DNA from: Laceyella tengchongensis
GTDB lineage: Bacteria; Bacillota; Bacilli; Thermoactinomycetales; Thermoactinomycetaceae
Reading direction: 5' to 3'
Assembly (NCBI RefSeq): GCF_900182735.1
Contig: NZ_FXTU01000006.1
Span: 124,001 to 188,000 of the forward strand
DNA: 64,000 nucleotides
The translations under genes were made by a program, and so were the position numbers. Of the stretch, positions 1 to 7,527 are shown in pieces. Within the stretch, counting starts at the first letter, position 1. Every line of letters begins with the position of its first letter. The notes under the pieces were generated by a model. That model ran no database searches. It was given only the letters and a program-made list of their open reading frames with translations, and had not been told where the DNA came from.

Positions 1-2
1 TG

Positions 3-218
3 GTGGGAACCTTCTACCGCGCTCCAGCTCCGGATGCAGACCCTTATGTGAAAGAAGGCGACACGGTCAACGGGGATACGGTCGTCTGCATCGTGGAGGC
101 GATGAAGTTGATGAATGAGATTGAAGCTGAAGTGCGTGGAACGATTGTCAAAGTTCTCGTCGAAAACGGTCAGTTGGTTGAGTTCGGCCAGCCTCTGTTC
201 CTGGTGAAAACAACTTAG
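3..218 (+). CDS. accB: Biotin carboxyl carrier protein of acetyl-CoA carboxylase (3' end only)
   Basis: Carries the biotin that shuttles carboxyl groups between AccC and the carboxyltransferase in malonyl-CoA synthesis. Only the C-terminal ~71 residues lie in the window; the gene continues off the left edge, so the first in-frame GTG is not a true start. The biotinyl-lysine motif EAMKLMNE is present, in a typical biotinyl/lipoyl barrel rich in short beta strands. accC starts 22 bp downstream behind a GGGAGGAGG ribosome site, the standard accBC arrangement. Identification rests on the biotinylation motif plus the neighbour. Confidence 0.95.
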   Translation: MGTFYRAPAPDADPYVKEGDTVNGDTVVCIVEAMKLMNEIEAEVRGTIVKVLVENGQLVEFGQPLFLVKTT

Positions 219-240
219 GCCATGGGAGGAGGTTTACGCT

Positions 241-1602
241 ATGTTTAAGAAAATTTTAATCGCAAACCGCGGCGAGATTGCTGTTCGCATCATCCGCGCT
301 TGCCGCGAACTGGGGATCAGCACCGTCGCCGTCTATTCAGAAGCGGATCGCGATGCGTTGCACGTGACTTTGGCGGATGAAGCGTATTGCATTGGCCCGG
401 CGGCTGCTCGAGACAGCTATCTAAACATGACCAACCTGCTTAGCACGGCGACCTTGGTGGGAGCGGACGCCATCCACCCCGGCTATGGCTTTTTGGCGGA
501 GAACGCCGATTTCGCGGAATTGTGTACGGCATGCAACATCACCTTCATCGGCCCTTCACCAGAAGCGATTGTAAAGATGGGGGATAAGACCACGGCGCGC
601 GAGACCATGAAAGTGGCGGGTGTGCCGACCGTTCCCGGAACTGAAGGGGTGATCGATGATCTGGAAGAAGCGGCCAAGACCGCGGCGGAGATCGGGTACC
701 CCGTTATCGTGAAAGCGACAGCAGGTGGCGGCGGTAAAGGAATGCGCGTCGTTTACAACGAAGAAGAGCTTACGCGTGCAATCACCTTGGCGCAAAAGGA
801 AGCGGAAGCCAACTTTGGCAATTCCGGGGTTTATCTGGAGAAATTTTTGGTTGAGCCCCGCCATATTGAAATTCAGGTGCTGGCTGACAATTACGGCAAT
901 GTGATTCATTTGGGTGAGCGGGATTGCTCCATCCAGCGCCGCTACCAAAAACTGATCGAAGAGGCGCCTTCTCCAGCGCTGAGCGAAGATTTGCGCTCCC
1001 GTATGGGCGAGGCGGCCGTGAAAGCGGCGGAGTCTGTACAATACTCTGGTGCGGGGACAGTCGAATTCTTGTTGGACAAAGACGGCAATTTTTATTTCAT
1101 GGAGATGAACACCCGGATTCAAGTGGAACATCCGGTCACCGAGTTGATCACCGGAATCGATTTGGTCAAAGAACAGATTCGCATTGCCGCCGGAGAAAAA
1201 TTAAAATGGAAACAGGAAGACATTCGTTTCGACGGTTGGTCGATTGAATGCCGGATCAATGCGGAGCGGCCGGACAAAAACTTCATGCCGTCTCCGGGTA
1301 AGATCCAATTCTACCTACCTCCGGGCGGAAATGGTGTGCGCATTGACAGCGCCTGCTACCAAGGGTATCAAATTTCCCCATTTTATGATTCGATGGTGGC
1401 CAAACTGATCGTTTGGGGGAAAGACCGGCAGGAGGCAATCGAACGCATGAACCGCGCGCTCAAAGAATTTGCGATCGATGGCGTGCACACGACCATTCCG
1501 TTCCATCTGAAGGTGTTGAACCATCCCAACTTTGTGTCAGGTGACTTCCATATCCAATTCTTGGAGAAGACTAATTTAAACGAGGAGGATCGGCATGAGT
1601 GA
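241..1602 (+). CDS. accC: Acetyl-CoA carboxylase, biotin carboxylase subunit
   Basis: ATP-dependent carboxylation of biotin on AccB, the first half-reaction of acetyl-CoA carboxylase (fatty acid synthesis, cytoplasm). The 453 residues are the normal length. The N-terminal pre-ATP-grasp domain begins KILIANRGEIA; the ATP-grasp glycine loop AGGGGKGMRV is at about residues 161-170, and the catalytic stretch EMNTRIQVEHPVTE is near residue 290. The ATG follows GGGAGGAGG. The stop overlaps the start of the next gene by 8 bp, so translation is probably coupled. No anomaly seen. Confidence 0.98.
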   Translation: MFKKILIANRGEIAVRIIRACRELGISTVAVYSEADRDALHVTLADEAYCIGPAAARDSYLNMTNLLSTATLVGADAIHPGYGFLAENADFAELCTACNITFIGPSPEAIVKMGDKTTARETMKVAGVPTVPGTEGVIDDLEEAAKTAAEIGYPVIVKATAGGGGKGMRVVYNEEELTRAITLAQKEAEANFGNSGVYLEKFLVEPRHIEIQVLADNYGNVIHLGERDCSIQRRYQKLIEEAPSPALSEDLRSRMGEAAVKAAESVQYSGAGTVEFLLDKDGNFYFMEMNTRIQVEHPVTELITGIDLVKEQIRIAAGEKLKWKQEDIRFDGWSIECRINAERPDKNFMPSPGKIQFYLPPGGNGVRIDSACYQGYQISPFYDSMVAKLIVWGKDRQEAIERMNRALKEFAIDGVHTTIPFHLKVLNHPNFVSGDFHIQFLEKTNLNEEDRHE

Positions 1603-1966
1603 TTTGTACCAATACGACGCGAACCAGCTTGGCAAAGTGGAGATCGCTCCAGAAGTGATTCAATTGATTTCGGGCATCGCAGCTTCCCAGGTGAACGGTG
1701 TGATCACCCTTAGCGGAGGGGTTGTTGGGGACATCAACCAACTGCTGGGACGTAAAAACCTGAAGAAAGGAATTCGCGTTGATCTGGAAGACCAACTTAC
1801 GATCGACTTGGCGGTTGTGGTACAATATGGTTTCCATATTCCAGATGTGGGCCGCGAAATCCAAGAGCAAGTGAAGACGGCAGTAGAGAGCATGACCGGT
1901 TTGACAGTCGATAAAGTGATTGTTCGCGTAGATGGGATTAAAATGCCGCCGGAAAAATCCGAGTGA
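1595..1966 (+). CDS. yqhY: Asp23/Gls24 family envelope stress response protein (YqhY-like)
   Basis: A 123-residue Asp23/Gls24-family protein. In Bacillus, YqhY is encoded directly after accBC and is linked to control of acetyl-CoA carboxylase activity and envelope homeostasis; the precise mechanism is unsettled. Family hallmarks visible here are the N-terminal GKVEIAPEVIQLISGIAA stretch, the central VDLEDQLTIDLAVVVQYG strand pair and the C-terminal VDKVIVRVDGI. The start overlaps accC by 8 bp with GAGGAGG just upstream. Called on family features and perfect synteny. Confidence 0.92.
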   Translation: MSDLYQYDANQLGKVEIAPEVIQLISGIAASQVNGVITLSGGVVGDINQLLGRKNLKKGIRVDLEDQLTIDLAVVVQYGFHIPDVGREIQEQVKTAVESMTGLTVDKVIVRVDGIKMPPEKSE

Positions 1967-2129
1967 ACATCCTTTAACGATTTCCCACGCGCGCAACGGG
2001 CGTTCTAGAGACGAGAACCATGCAAGAGACGGTGTTTCTCTGGGCAAAATACGAATGAGGCAGGCACCGCTTTGATGCGCGACGGCCGATCAAACAAGCT
2101 CGATAATATGGATGCGCAAAATTATGGGA

Positions 2130-2158
2130 CCGGGCAGACACTGCTCGGGCTTCTTTTT
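2130..2158 (+). terminator. Weak intrinsic terminator or attenuator just before nusB
   Basis: A 7-8 bp GC-rich hairpin (CGGGCAG / CTGCTCG, 3-nt loop) is followed by TTCTTTTT and then immediately by the nusB ribosome site GGAGGA. It may end accBC-yqhY transcription, or act as an attenuator since NusB is itself an antitermination factor. The regulatory reading is inference. Confidence 0.45.
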
Positions 2159-2172
2159 GGAGGAAGGTTTTA

Positions 2173-2607
2173 ATGAGCAGAAGAACCGCACGCGAAAGAG
2201 TGATTCAAGCATTGTACGAATGTGAATTTCATCCCGATGAAGAGACGGATGTGATCCGGACGAGAGGTGAAAAACTGGAGCAGGAAGATCACGCGTTTTA
2301 CCTCCGTCTGGCGCAAGGGGTGAGGGAGCACCAGGCTGCCATTGATCCAGTGATTGAACGCCATTTAAAGGAAGGCTGGTCACTCGCCCGCATCTCTTCT
2401 GTGGATCGGGCGATCATGCGGTTGGCGGTCTATGAGTTGATGCATGAAGTGGACACACCGCGAGCCGCTATTTTAAATGAGGCGGTCGATTTGGCCAAGG
2501 CGTTTAGCGGTGTCGAATCTGGCCGTTTTGTCAACGGGGTGTTAGGGCGGTTGGTTGCTGATCTCCCTCCCCAACAGCAGGTCGACAATCAAGAGATCAA
2601 CTCATAA
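2173..2607 (+). CDS. nusB: Transcription antitermination factor NusB
   Basis: Small all-helical RNA-binding protein which, with NusE/S10, binds boxA of rRNA leaders and supports antitermination. The 144 residues are typical. The N-terminal SRRTARERVIQALYECEF and the C-terminal RAAILNEAVDLAKAFSG...RFVNGVLGRLV are classic NusB signatures. The ATG follows GGAGGAAGG. A strong terminator begins at its stop codon, so nusB may end the acc transcription unit. C-terminal residues after VNGVLGRLV are variable in the family. Confidence 0.97.
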   Translation: MSRRTARERVIQALYECEFHPDEETDVIRTRGEKLEQEDHAFYLRLAQGVREHQAAIDPVIERHLKEGWSLARISSVDRAIMRLAVYELMHEVDTPRAAILNEAVDLAKAFSGVESGRFVNGVLGRLVADLPPQQQVDNQEINS

Positions 2608-2637
2608 GAGGGGTGTCCCCCCTCTCATTTTATCTTT
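2607..2637 (+). terminator. Intrinsic terminator after nusB
   Basis: Hairpin AGAGGGG / CCCCTCT with a 5-nt loop, followed by the T-rich stretch CATTTTATCTTT. It starts on the last base of the nusB stop codon. Confidence 0.8.
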
Positions 2638-2717
2638 ACATCCAAGAGTGAACAGGATAAACTGAACATTAATGAGTTAAACTGCTATTAATGTTAAGAA
2701 ATAAGGATGTGGATAAA

Positions 2718-3566
2718 ATGACGGCAACCATTATCGACGGAAAAACAATCGCAAAAGAAGTGCGTAGCGAATTGAAAATCGAAGTGGCTAAATTAAAGGA
2801 AAAAGGCTTGATTCCAGGCCTTGCAGTGGTGTTGGTAGGCAATCATCCGGCATCGGAATCCTATGTGAAAGGGAAAATTCGCGCTTCTGAAGAAGTGGGA
2901 ATCAACTCCCGGCTTATCCGCCGCGAATCGTCTATTTCCGAACGAGAGCTGTTGGAGCTAATCGAAACGCTCAATGCCGACCCTGCCATTCATGGGATTT
3001 TGGTACAATTGCCATTGCCAGATCATATCAATCCAGACAAGGTCATTGCTACCATCTCTCCCGCCAAGGATGTGGATGGGTTCACACCTGTCAGCGTCGG
3101 CAACATGGTTATCGGCCAAGAAGCGCTTTTGCCTTGCACGCCTCATGGCATCATGCATTTATTGCAACGAAGCGGCGTACAAATCGCTGGGAAGCACGCG
3201 GTTGTGGTCGGCCGGAGCAATATTGTGGGCAAACCGATCTCCCTGCTTCTCCAACGTGCTGACGCCACCGTCACCATGTGCCATTCCCGGACGGCTGATT
3301 TGGCTTCCCATACCAAGCAGGCTGATATTTTGATCGCGGCAGTGGGGCGGCCGGAGATGCTGACTGCCGAGCATGTTAAACCGGGTGCGGTAGTCATTGA
3401 CGTTGGCGTTAACCGCCATGAGGGGAAACTGGTTGGCGATGTGAAGTTTGACGAGGTCAAGGAGATCGCTTCCGCCATCACTCCTGTTCCGGGCGGGGTA
3501 GGTCCGATGACGATTGCCATGTTGATGCGCAACACGGTAGAAGCGGCCAAACGAATTGGTAAATAG
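2718..3566 (+). CDS. folD: Bifunctional methylenetetrahydrofolate dehydrogenase / methenyltetrahydrofolate cyclohydrolase
   Basis: Interconverts 5,10-methylene-, 5,10-methenyl- and 10-formyl-tetrahydrofolate using NADP, feeding purine and formyl-Met synthesis. At 282 residues it has the usual FolD length. Substrate-site motifs are seen: SYVKGKIRASEEVGI with the catalytic Lys, GILVQLPLPDHI, and PCTPHGIMHLL. The Rossmann part contains VVGRSNIVGKPISLLL and the C-terminal PVPGGVGPMTIAMLM. I chose the ATG at 2718 (AAGGA about 10 nt upstream) over an upstream in-frame ATG at 2691, because the protein then begins MTATIIDGK as in homologues. Confidence 0.97.
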   Translation: MTATIIDGKTIAKEVRSELKIEVAKLKEKGLIPGLAVVLVGNHPASESYVKGKIRASEEVGINSRLIRRESSISERELLELIETLNADPAIHGILVQLPLPDHINPDKVIATISPAKDVDGFTPVSVGNMVIGQEALLPCTPHGIMHLLQRSGVQIAGKHAVVVGRSNIVGKPISLLLQRADATVTMCHSRTADLASHTKQADILIAAVGRPEMLTAEHVKPGAVVIDVGVNRHEGKLVGDVKFDEVKEIASAITPVPGGVGPMTIAMLMRNTVEAAKRIGK

Positions 3567-3643
3567 GCATGGACGGTAGCCGCGGAACATGATAAGGTGA
3601 GAAAAGGTTTTACTCATTCTTACAGACAAAGTGAGGGAAGATG

Positions 3644-5002
3644 ATGATCCGTGAACCCGAACGTTGGTCGGTAACGGATTTGGTTCAACATCTTTACCGC
3701 AAGCTGGAAGACGACGATAGCTTAAAAGGGGTGTGGGTGGAAGGGGAGATTTCCAATTTCTCGCAACACACCCATAGCCGCCACATGTATTTCACTTTGA
3801 AAGATGAAAATGCCACCCTGAATGCAGTGATGTTCGCAGGCAACAATCGCCGCTTGCGATTTGTTCCCAAAAATGGGGACCGGGTGTTGGTCAAGGGTTA
3901 TGTTTCCATCTATCAAAAGAGTGGAAGCTTGCAGCTTTACGCCCAAGACATGCGCTTGAGCGGAGTGGGCGACTTGCATGTGGCGTTTCAGCGCTTGAAA
4001 GAGCAGTTGGCTGCTGAGGGTTTGTTTGATGCCCCGAAAAAAGCTATCCCCGCGTTTCCCAAAACCGTCGGCGTGATCACTTCCGCGCATGGAGCGGCGG
4101 TGCGCGACATTATCTCGACGATGCGCCGCCGCTATCCCCTCACGCGCATCTTGTTGCATCCCGTGTCGGTTCAGGGGGAAAAAGCGGCTTCGGAGATCGC
4201 AGCGGCGATTGACCGGATGAACCTGCATCTGGAAGCGGATGTGTTGATCGTGGGGCGGGGCGGCGGTTCGCTTGAGGAGTTGTGGGCGTTTAATGAAGAG
4301 ATCGTGGCCCGCGCCATTTATCGTTCCCAGGTACCTGTGATTTCCGCGGTAGGCCATGAGACGGACGTGACGATCAGTGATTTTGCGGCTGACGTGCGAG
4401 CGGCGACACCAACCGCCGCTGCTGAACTGGTGGTTCCCCATGTGGAGGATCTGAAAGCGCGGGTTGCTTTGCTGACGCAACGGCTGTTACGGGCGCAAAT
4501 GGCTGTACTTGATCGGGCTCGCGAGCGGTTGGAGAAAAGCGTGGACCGACCGATTTTTAAATATCCCCATGCCCGTTTGCACCAATACGTGCAACGGCGC
4601 GATGAGTTGGAAGCTAGATTGGAGCGTGCCATGGTGCAGCTTGTCCGGGAGAAACGCCAAAGCTTGGCGAATGAGCGTGTCCGGTTGGCAGCGCATCATC
4701 CCCAAGAACGGATCAGACAACTGCGTGAACGCGTTGCCGTCTTAGAGCGCAATCAGCGCCAGGAGATGTTGCAACAGCTAAACGGTATGCGTCAGAAGCA
4801 TCTAGCATTGGTGGCCCAATTGGACGCCCTAAGTCCGCTCAAAGTGATGCAACGCGGCTATTCGCTCGTGTACCGACACGCAAACGGTGAGTTGGTGAAA
4901 TCAAGGCAACAAGTCCGGCCGGGAGATCTGATCCGGGTACGGGTGGCTGACGGCCAACTCAAATGTCAAGTTTGGAGATCGGAGGAAAATGGCGATGAGT
5001 GA
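3644..5002 (+). CDS. xseA: Exodeoxyribonuclease VII large subunit
   Basis: Catalytic subunit of exonuclease VII, which degrades single-stranded DNA from both ends in recombination and repair. An N-terminal OB-fold (SVTDLVQHLYRKLEDD...GVWVEGEISNF, YFTLKD) is followed by the catalytic domain with GVITSAHGAAVRDI, IVGRGGGSLEELWAFN and SAVGHETDVTISDFAADVRA, then a long coiled-coil region (~280-400) and a C-terminal MQRGYSLV segment. At ~452 residues the length is normal. Two adjacent ATGs (3641, 3644) compete; GAGGGA spacing favours the second. It overlaps xseB. Confidence 0.97.
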   Translation: MIREPERWSVTDLVQHLYRKLEDDDSLKGVWVEGEISNFSQHTHSRHMYFTLKDENATLNAVMFAGNNRRLRFVPKNGDRVLVKGYVSIYQKSGSLQLYAQDMRLSGVGDLHVAFQRLKEQLAAEGLFDAPKKAIPAFPKTVGVITSAHGAAVRDIISTMRRRYPLTRILLHPVSVQGEKAASEIAAAIDRMNLHLEADVLIVGRGGGSLEELWAFNEEIVARAIYRSQVPVISAVGHETDVTISDFAADVRAATPTAAAELVVPHVEDLKARVALLTQRLLRAQMAVLDRARERLEKSVDRPIFKYPHARLHQYVQRRDELEARLERAMVQLVREKRQSLANERVRLAAHHPQERIRQLRERVAVLERNQRQEMLQQLNGMRQKHLALVAQLDALSPLKVMQRGYSLVYRHANGELVKSRQQVRPGDLIRVRVADGQLKCQVWRSEENGDE

Positions 5003-5255
5003 TCCAATCGATCTGACTCAACTGGAGTCGCTCCCCTTTGAGAAGGCGTTGGAGCGGCTGGAAGAAGTGGTGCAGCTGTTGGAACGGGGAGACGCACCCC
5101 TAGAACAGGCCATCCAGTTGTTCGATGAGGGGATGAAGCTTTCCCACCTCTGCGGGAAAAAGCTGGAGTGGGCCGAACAACAGGTGGAAATGTTGATGCA
5201 AGAAAACGGGGAATGGATTAAAAAACCGTTTGAGGCAGAGGAGGACATGGATTAG
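4995..5255 (+). CDS. xseB: Exodeoxyribonuclease VII small subunit
   Basis: Small helical-hairpin subunit that packs along the XseA coiled coil of exonuclease VII. About 86 residues with the family core LPFEKALERLEEVVQLLERGDAPLEQAIQLFDEGMKL written as two amphipathic helices. It overlaps the xseA end by 8 bp, ensuring coupled synthesis. Starts at 4989 and 4995 are both possible; GGAGG lies 3 nt from the first and 9 nt from the second, so the second was preferred. The acidic C-terminus is variable. Confidence 0.95.
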   Translation: MSDPIDLTQLESLPFEKALERLEEVVQLLERGDAPLEQAIQLFDEGMKLSHLCGKKLEWAEQQVEMLMQENGEWIKKPFEAEEDMD

Positions 5256-6149
5256 GTGCAGATACAAAGCTACATGAGAGAAAAAGCCAAGCTCGTACAT
5301 CAGGCCCTTGACGATTACACAGCCGGATTAGAAGGGATTCCTTCTGTTTTAAAGGATGCCATGCGGTATTCTCTTTTAGCCGGAGGTAAGCGTTTTCGGC
5401 CTGTTCTTGTCTTGGCGACAGTGGAAGCGCTTGGGGGAAACACTCAGCAAGCGTTGCCTTTCGCTTGTGCCATTGAAATGATTCACACTTATTCCCTGAT
5501 ACATGATGATTTGCCAGCGATGGATGATGATGATGTGCGCCGTGGTATGCCGACAAATCATAAAGTCTACGGCGAAGCGCACGCGATATTGGCGGGTGAC
5601 GCCTTGCTGACGGAAGCGTTCGGGATTATGGCCCGCGCGGCAGGAGAAACGGGAGTTGCACCGGAAGTGGCTTTGGCGCTGATCAATGAAGCCTCTGTGG
5701 CGGCAGGTGCCAAAGGCATGGTTGGCGGTCAGGTGGACGACTTGCTAGGCGAAGGGCGCACGGTGACGCTGGCTGAACTGGAAAGCATTCATCACCGGAA
5801 AACGGGAGACCTGATCGCGTTTTCTGTACGTGCAGGAGCGATGGTAGCTGGCGCAGATGAAGTGGCTTTGGCGGCTTTGACCCGTTATGCGTATCGGTTG
5901 GGATTGGCGTTTCAAATTCAAGACGACATTTTGGATGTCATCGGAGATGCTGTGCTGATCGGCAAGCCGGTCGGTAGTGACGAAGCCAACCAAAAATCTA
6001 CGTATCCCGCTTTGCTCGGGCTGGAGGAGTCTAAAAAGCGACTCAATGAAATAACCGAGCAAGCCAAAAACGCCATCATCGGGCATGATGGGATCAATCC
6101 GGAGCGGTTGCTTCAAATTGCCGACTATCTTTTGGCTCGCGACAGGTAA
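5256..6149 (+). CDS. ispA: Polyprenyl (farnesyl) diphosphate synthase
   Basis: Condenses DMAPP/GPP with IPP to farnesyl diphosphate for quinone, undecaprenyl and hopanoid lipids. The first aspartate-rich motif DDLPAMDDDDVRRG starts at residue 84; the second, FQIQDDILDVIGD, is near residue 227. GGKRFRPVL near residue 44 holds the IPP-binding lysine and arginine. The 297-residue length is typical. The GTG start is directly after the xseB stop with AGAGGAGG 11 nt upstream; an ATG at 5274 is a less likely alternative. The OLE RNA follows 50 bp downstream and dxs lies beyond it, so isoprenoid genes bracket the RNA. Confidence 0.95.
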   Translation: MQIQSYMREKAKLVHQALDDYTAGLEGIPSVLKDAMRYSLLAGGKRFRPVLVLATVEALGGNTQQALPFACAIEMIHTYSLIHDDLPAMDDDDVRRGMPTNHKVYGEAHAILAGDALLTEAFGIMARAAGETGVAPEVALALINEASVAAGAKGMVGGQVDDLLGEGRTVTLAELESIHHRKTGDLIAFSVRAGAMVAGADEVALAALTRYAYRLGLAFQIQDDILDVIGDAVLIGKPVGSDEANQKSTYPALLGLEESKKRLNEITEQAKNAIIGHDGINPERLLQIADYLLARDR

Positions 6150-6179
6150 GTTCTGCAAGGTGCTAAGGCGATAAGCTTA

Positions 6180-6188
6180 TGCTATAAT
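6180..6188 (+). promoter_or_regulatory. Extended -10 promoter of OLE RNA
   Basis: TGCTATAAT is a perfect extended -10 (TG-N-TATAAT) ending about 14 nt before the first paired base of the OLE RNA. No good -35 hexamer is visible, as expected for extended -10 promoters. It implies OLE can be transcribed separately from ispA. Confidence 0.65.
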
Positions 6189-6194
6189 AAAATG

Positions 6195-6790
6195 TACTAC
6201 TGAAGAGTGGCGCAGTATTCTAGTCAGCCCACCACCTCTGAAAGCGGGCCTAAAAATCCGCTAAAGGGCACATCGATGAAGTTCTTGGTGTTGGCTTGTG
6301 GCGCCCAGCTATGGGCTGATGCTGAGAGTTAAGGTTGAAGGGCGATCCGCAATGGCATGCGGGCGTTGACCCTTCTTCCGCGGAGGCCCAATGTTCGTCG
6401 TGTACGCTCTCATGCGGGAACGACGGCTTGGGGTATGAACCTGCATCTCGGGATCAACTGGGTGTAGCGTAGCCTGCCTTGAGTGACAGGGTGGGGATAC
6501 CGCTCTCCGCTTCAAAGCGGAACGCGGTTGAAAGCTCTGTTGCAAAAGAGGCTAGGAGACTGGAACGGGCTGTTGAGGAAAACTCCTAGACTGTTTGCCG
6601 AAAAAGGCATGGCCACCTAGGGATTAAAGTGCGGACTGAGTGGCAGTCCAGTCCGGCATTCGGTGACGGTGCCGAGAGGGGTTGTAAAGGGAAACCGCCA
6701 GATCGGCGACGATCGGGATACCCCTTTGGGAAAGCCTACTGGACCTAAGCCGCAGAGTTTACCTAGGTTGTCGCCACTCTTCTCACATAT
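6195..6790 (+). ncRNA. ole: OLE (ornate, large, extremophilic) RNA
   Basis: A ~580-nt gene-free but highly structured stretch between ispA and a membrane protein gene upstream of dxs. This is the location known for OLE RNA in Bacillus halodurans and other extremophilic Firmicutes, next to its partner oapA. The ends pair perfectly over 11 bp (6202-6212 GAAGAGTGGCG with 6772-6782 CGCCACTCTTC), closing the RNA. Internal hairpins include 6506-6521 (TCCGCT/AGCGGA), 6632-6655 (CGGACT/AGTCCG) and GCCCA/TGGGC near 6302. OLE RNA forms a membrane ribonucleoprotein with OapA and is linked to ethanol and Mg2+ stress. Identification is by synteny, length and closing stem; a covariance-model match was not run. 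Confidence 0.88.
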
Positions 6791-6842
6791 AGGGTTGAAA
6801 ACCGGGGAAATTACATAGGGAAGAAGAGTTAAGCTACGAAAA

Positions 6843-6870
6843 CCGGTCCATCATGAGACCGGCATTTTTC
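6843..6870 (+). terminator. Hairpin/terminator between OLE RNA and oapA
   Basis: CCGGTC / GACCGG with an 8-nt loop, followed by CATTTTTC. It would end free OLE RNA while allowing some read-through into oapA. An in-frame ATG at 6853 lies inside this hairpin loop, which argues against using it as the oapA start. Confidence 0.65.
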
Positions 6871-6903
6871 TGGAATGTTGGGGATGAAGGGGATTTTTAC
6901 CTG

Positions 6904-7527
6904 ATGGTTTCATTACTCCGAAAATCTATGCGCTGGGCGATTACTGTCAGTCTGATATCCGCGTTTATCGCCTGTATTTTGTCCGTCTCGTCCCAAACTG
7001 TGCTTCGGGGGATGTCCTGGGGTGGGGGGATGATGGTACTACTGATGATTGTGGCGATTGGGATCGGATTCGACATGTTGGGCATCGCCGCCGCGGCCGC
7101 TTCTGAGAAACCGCTTCACGCTATGGCGGCCCAAAAAATTCCTGGAGCCAAAGAAGCCATTGGCATCGTGAGGCGAGCAGACCAATTCTCCAACTTCTGC
7201 AATGACGTGGTTGGCGATATCAGTGGAGTGATCAGCGGTGCAGTCGCTGTTGCCGTGGTGGCTTCATTTGTGATATCTTTCCCAGAATGGAAGCTAAGTA
7301 GCGGGGTGGTCGACATTGTTTTGGTTTCGCTCATTTCCGCACTTACTGTTGGGGGAAAGGCGCTCGGCAAAACCTTATCCATTCATTATTCCAATCAGAT
7401 CATTTTCAGGGTTGGTAGATTTTTTTATTGGATAAACCGACAGTTCCGATTGTCTTTGTTTCATGTGAAATCGAATAAGAAAAGAAAGCGAAAGCGAGGC
7501 GTTATCCGTGCTCCTCGAACAGATTAA
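6904..7527 (+). CDS. oapA: OLE-associated membrane protein OapA
   Basis: Integral membrane protein that binds OLE RNA and localises it to the membrane in B. halodurans. The 207 residues hold about four hydrophobic segments (roughly 12-30, 42-66, 105-126, 134-152). Between segments 2 and 3 lies a conserved-looking polar stretch with GFDMLGIAAAAASEKPLHAM and RADQFSNFCNDVVGDISG, reminiscent of DUF21/CorB-type ion-transport membrane domains. The C-terminus is very basic (KKRKRKRG), suitable for RNA contact. The ATG at 6904 has AAGGGG 11 nt upstream; an earlier ATG (6853) sits in a terminator hairpin. It overlaps dxs by 20 bp. Name rests on adjacency to OLE and topology. Confidence 0.85.
   Translation: MVSLLRKSMRWAITVSLISAFIACILSVSSQTVLRGMSWGGGMMVLLMIVAIGIGFDMLGIAAAAASEKPLHAMAAQKIPGAKEAIGIVRRADQFSNFCNDVVGDISGVISGAVAVAVVASFVISFPEWKLSSGVVDIVLVSLISALTVGGKALGKTLSIHYSNQIIFRVGRFFYWINRQFRLSLFHVKSNKKRKRKRGVIRAPRTD

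Noticed and set aside
6309..6545. 78-aa minus-strand frame in the ispA-dxs gap
   Set aside because: Lies within the structured OLE RNA and has no ribosome site.
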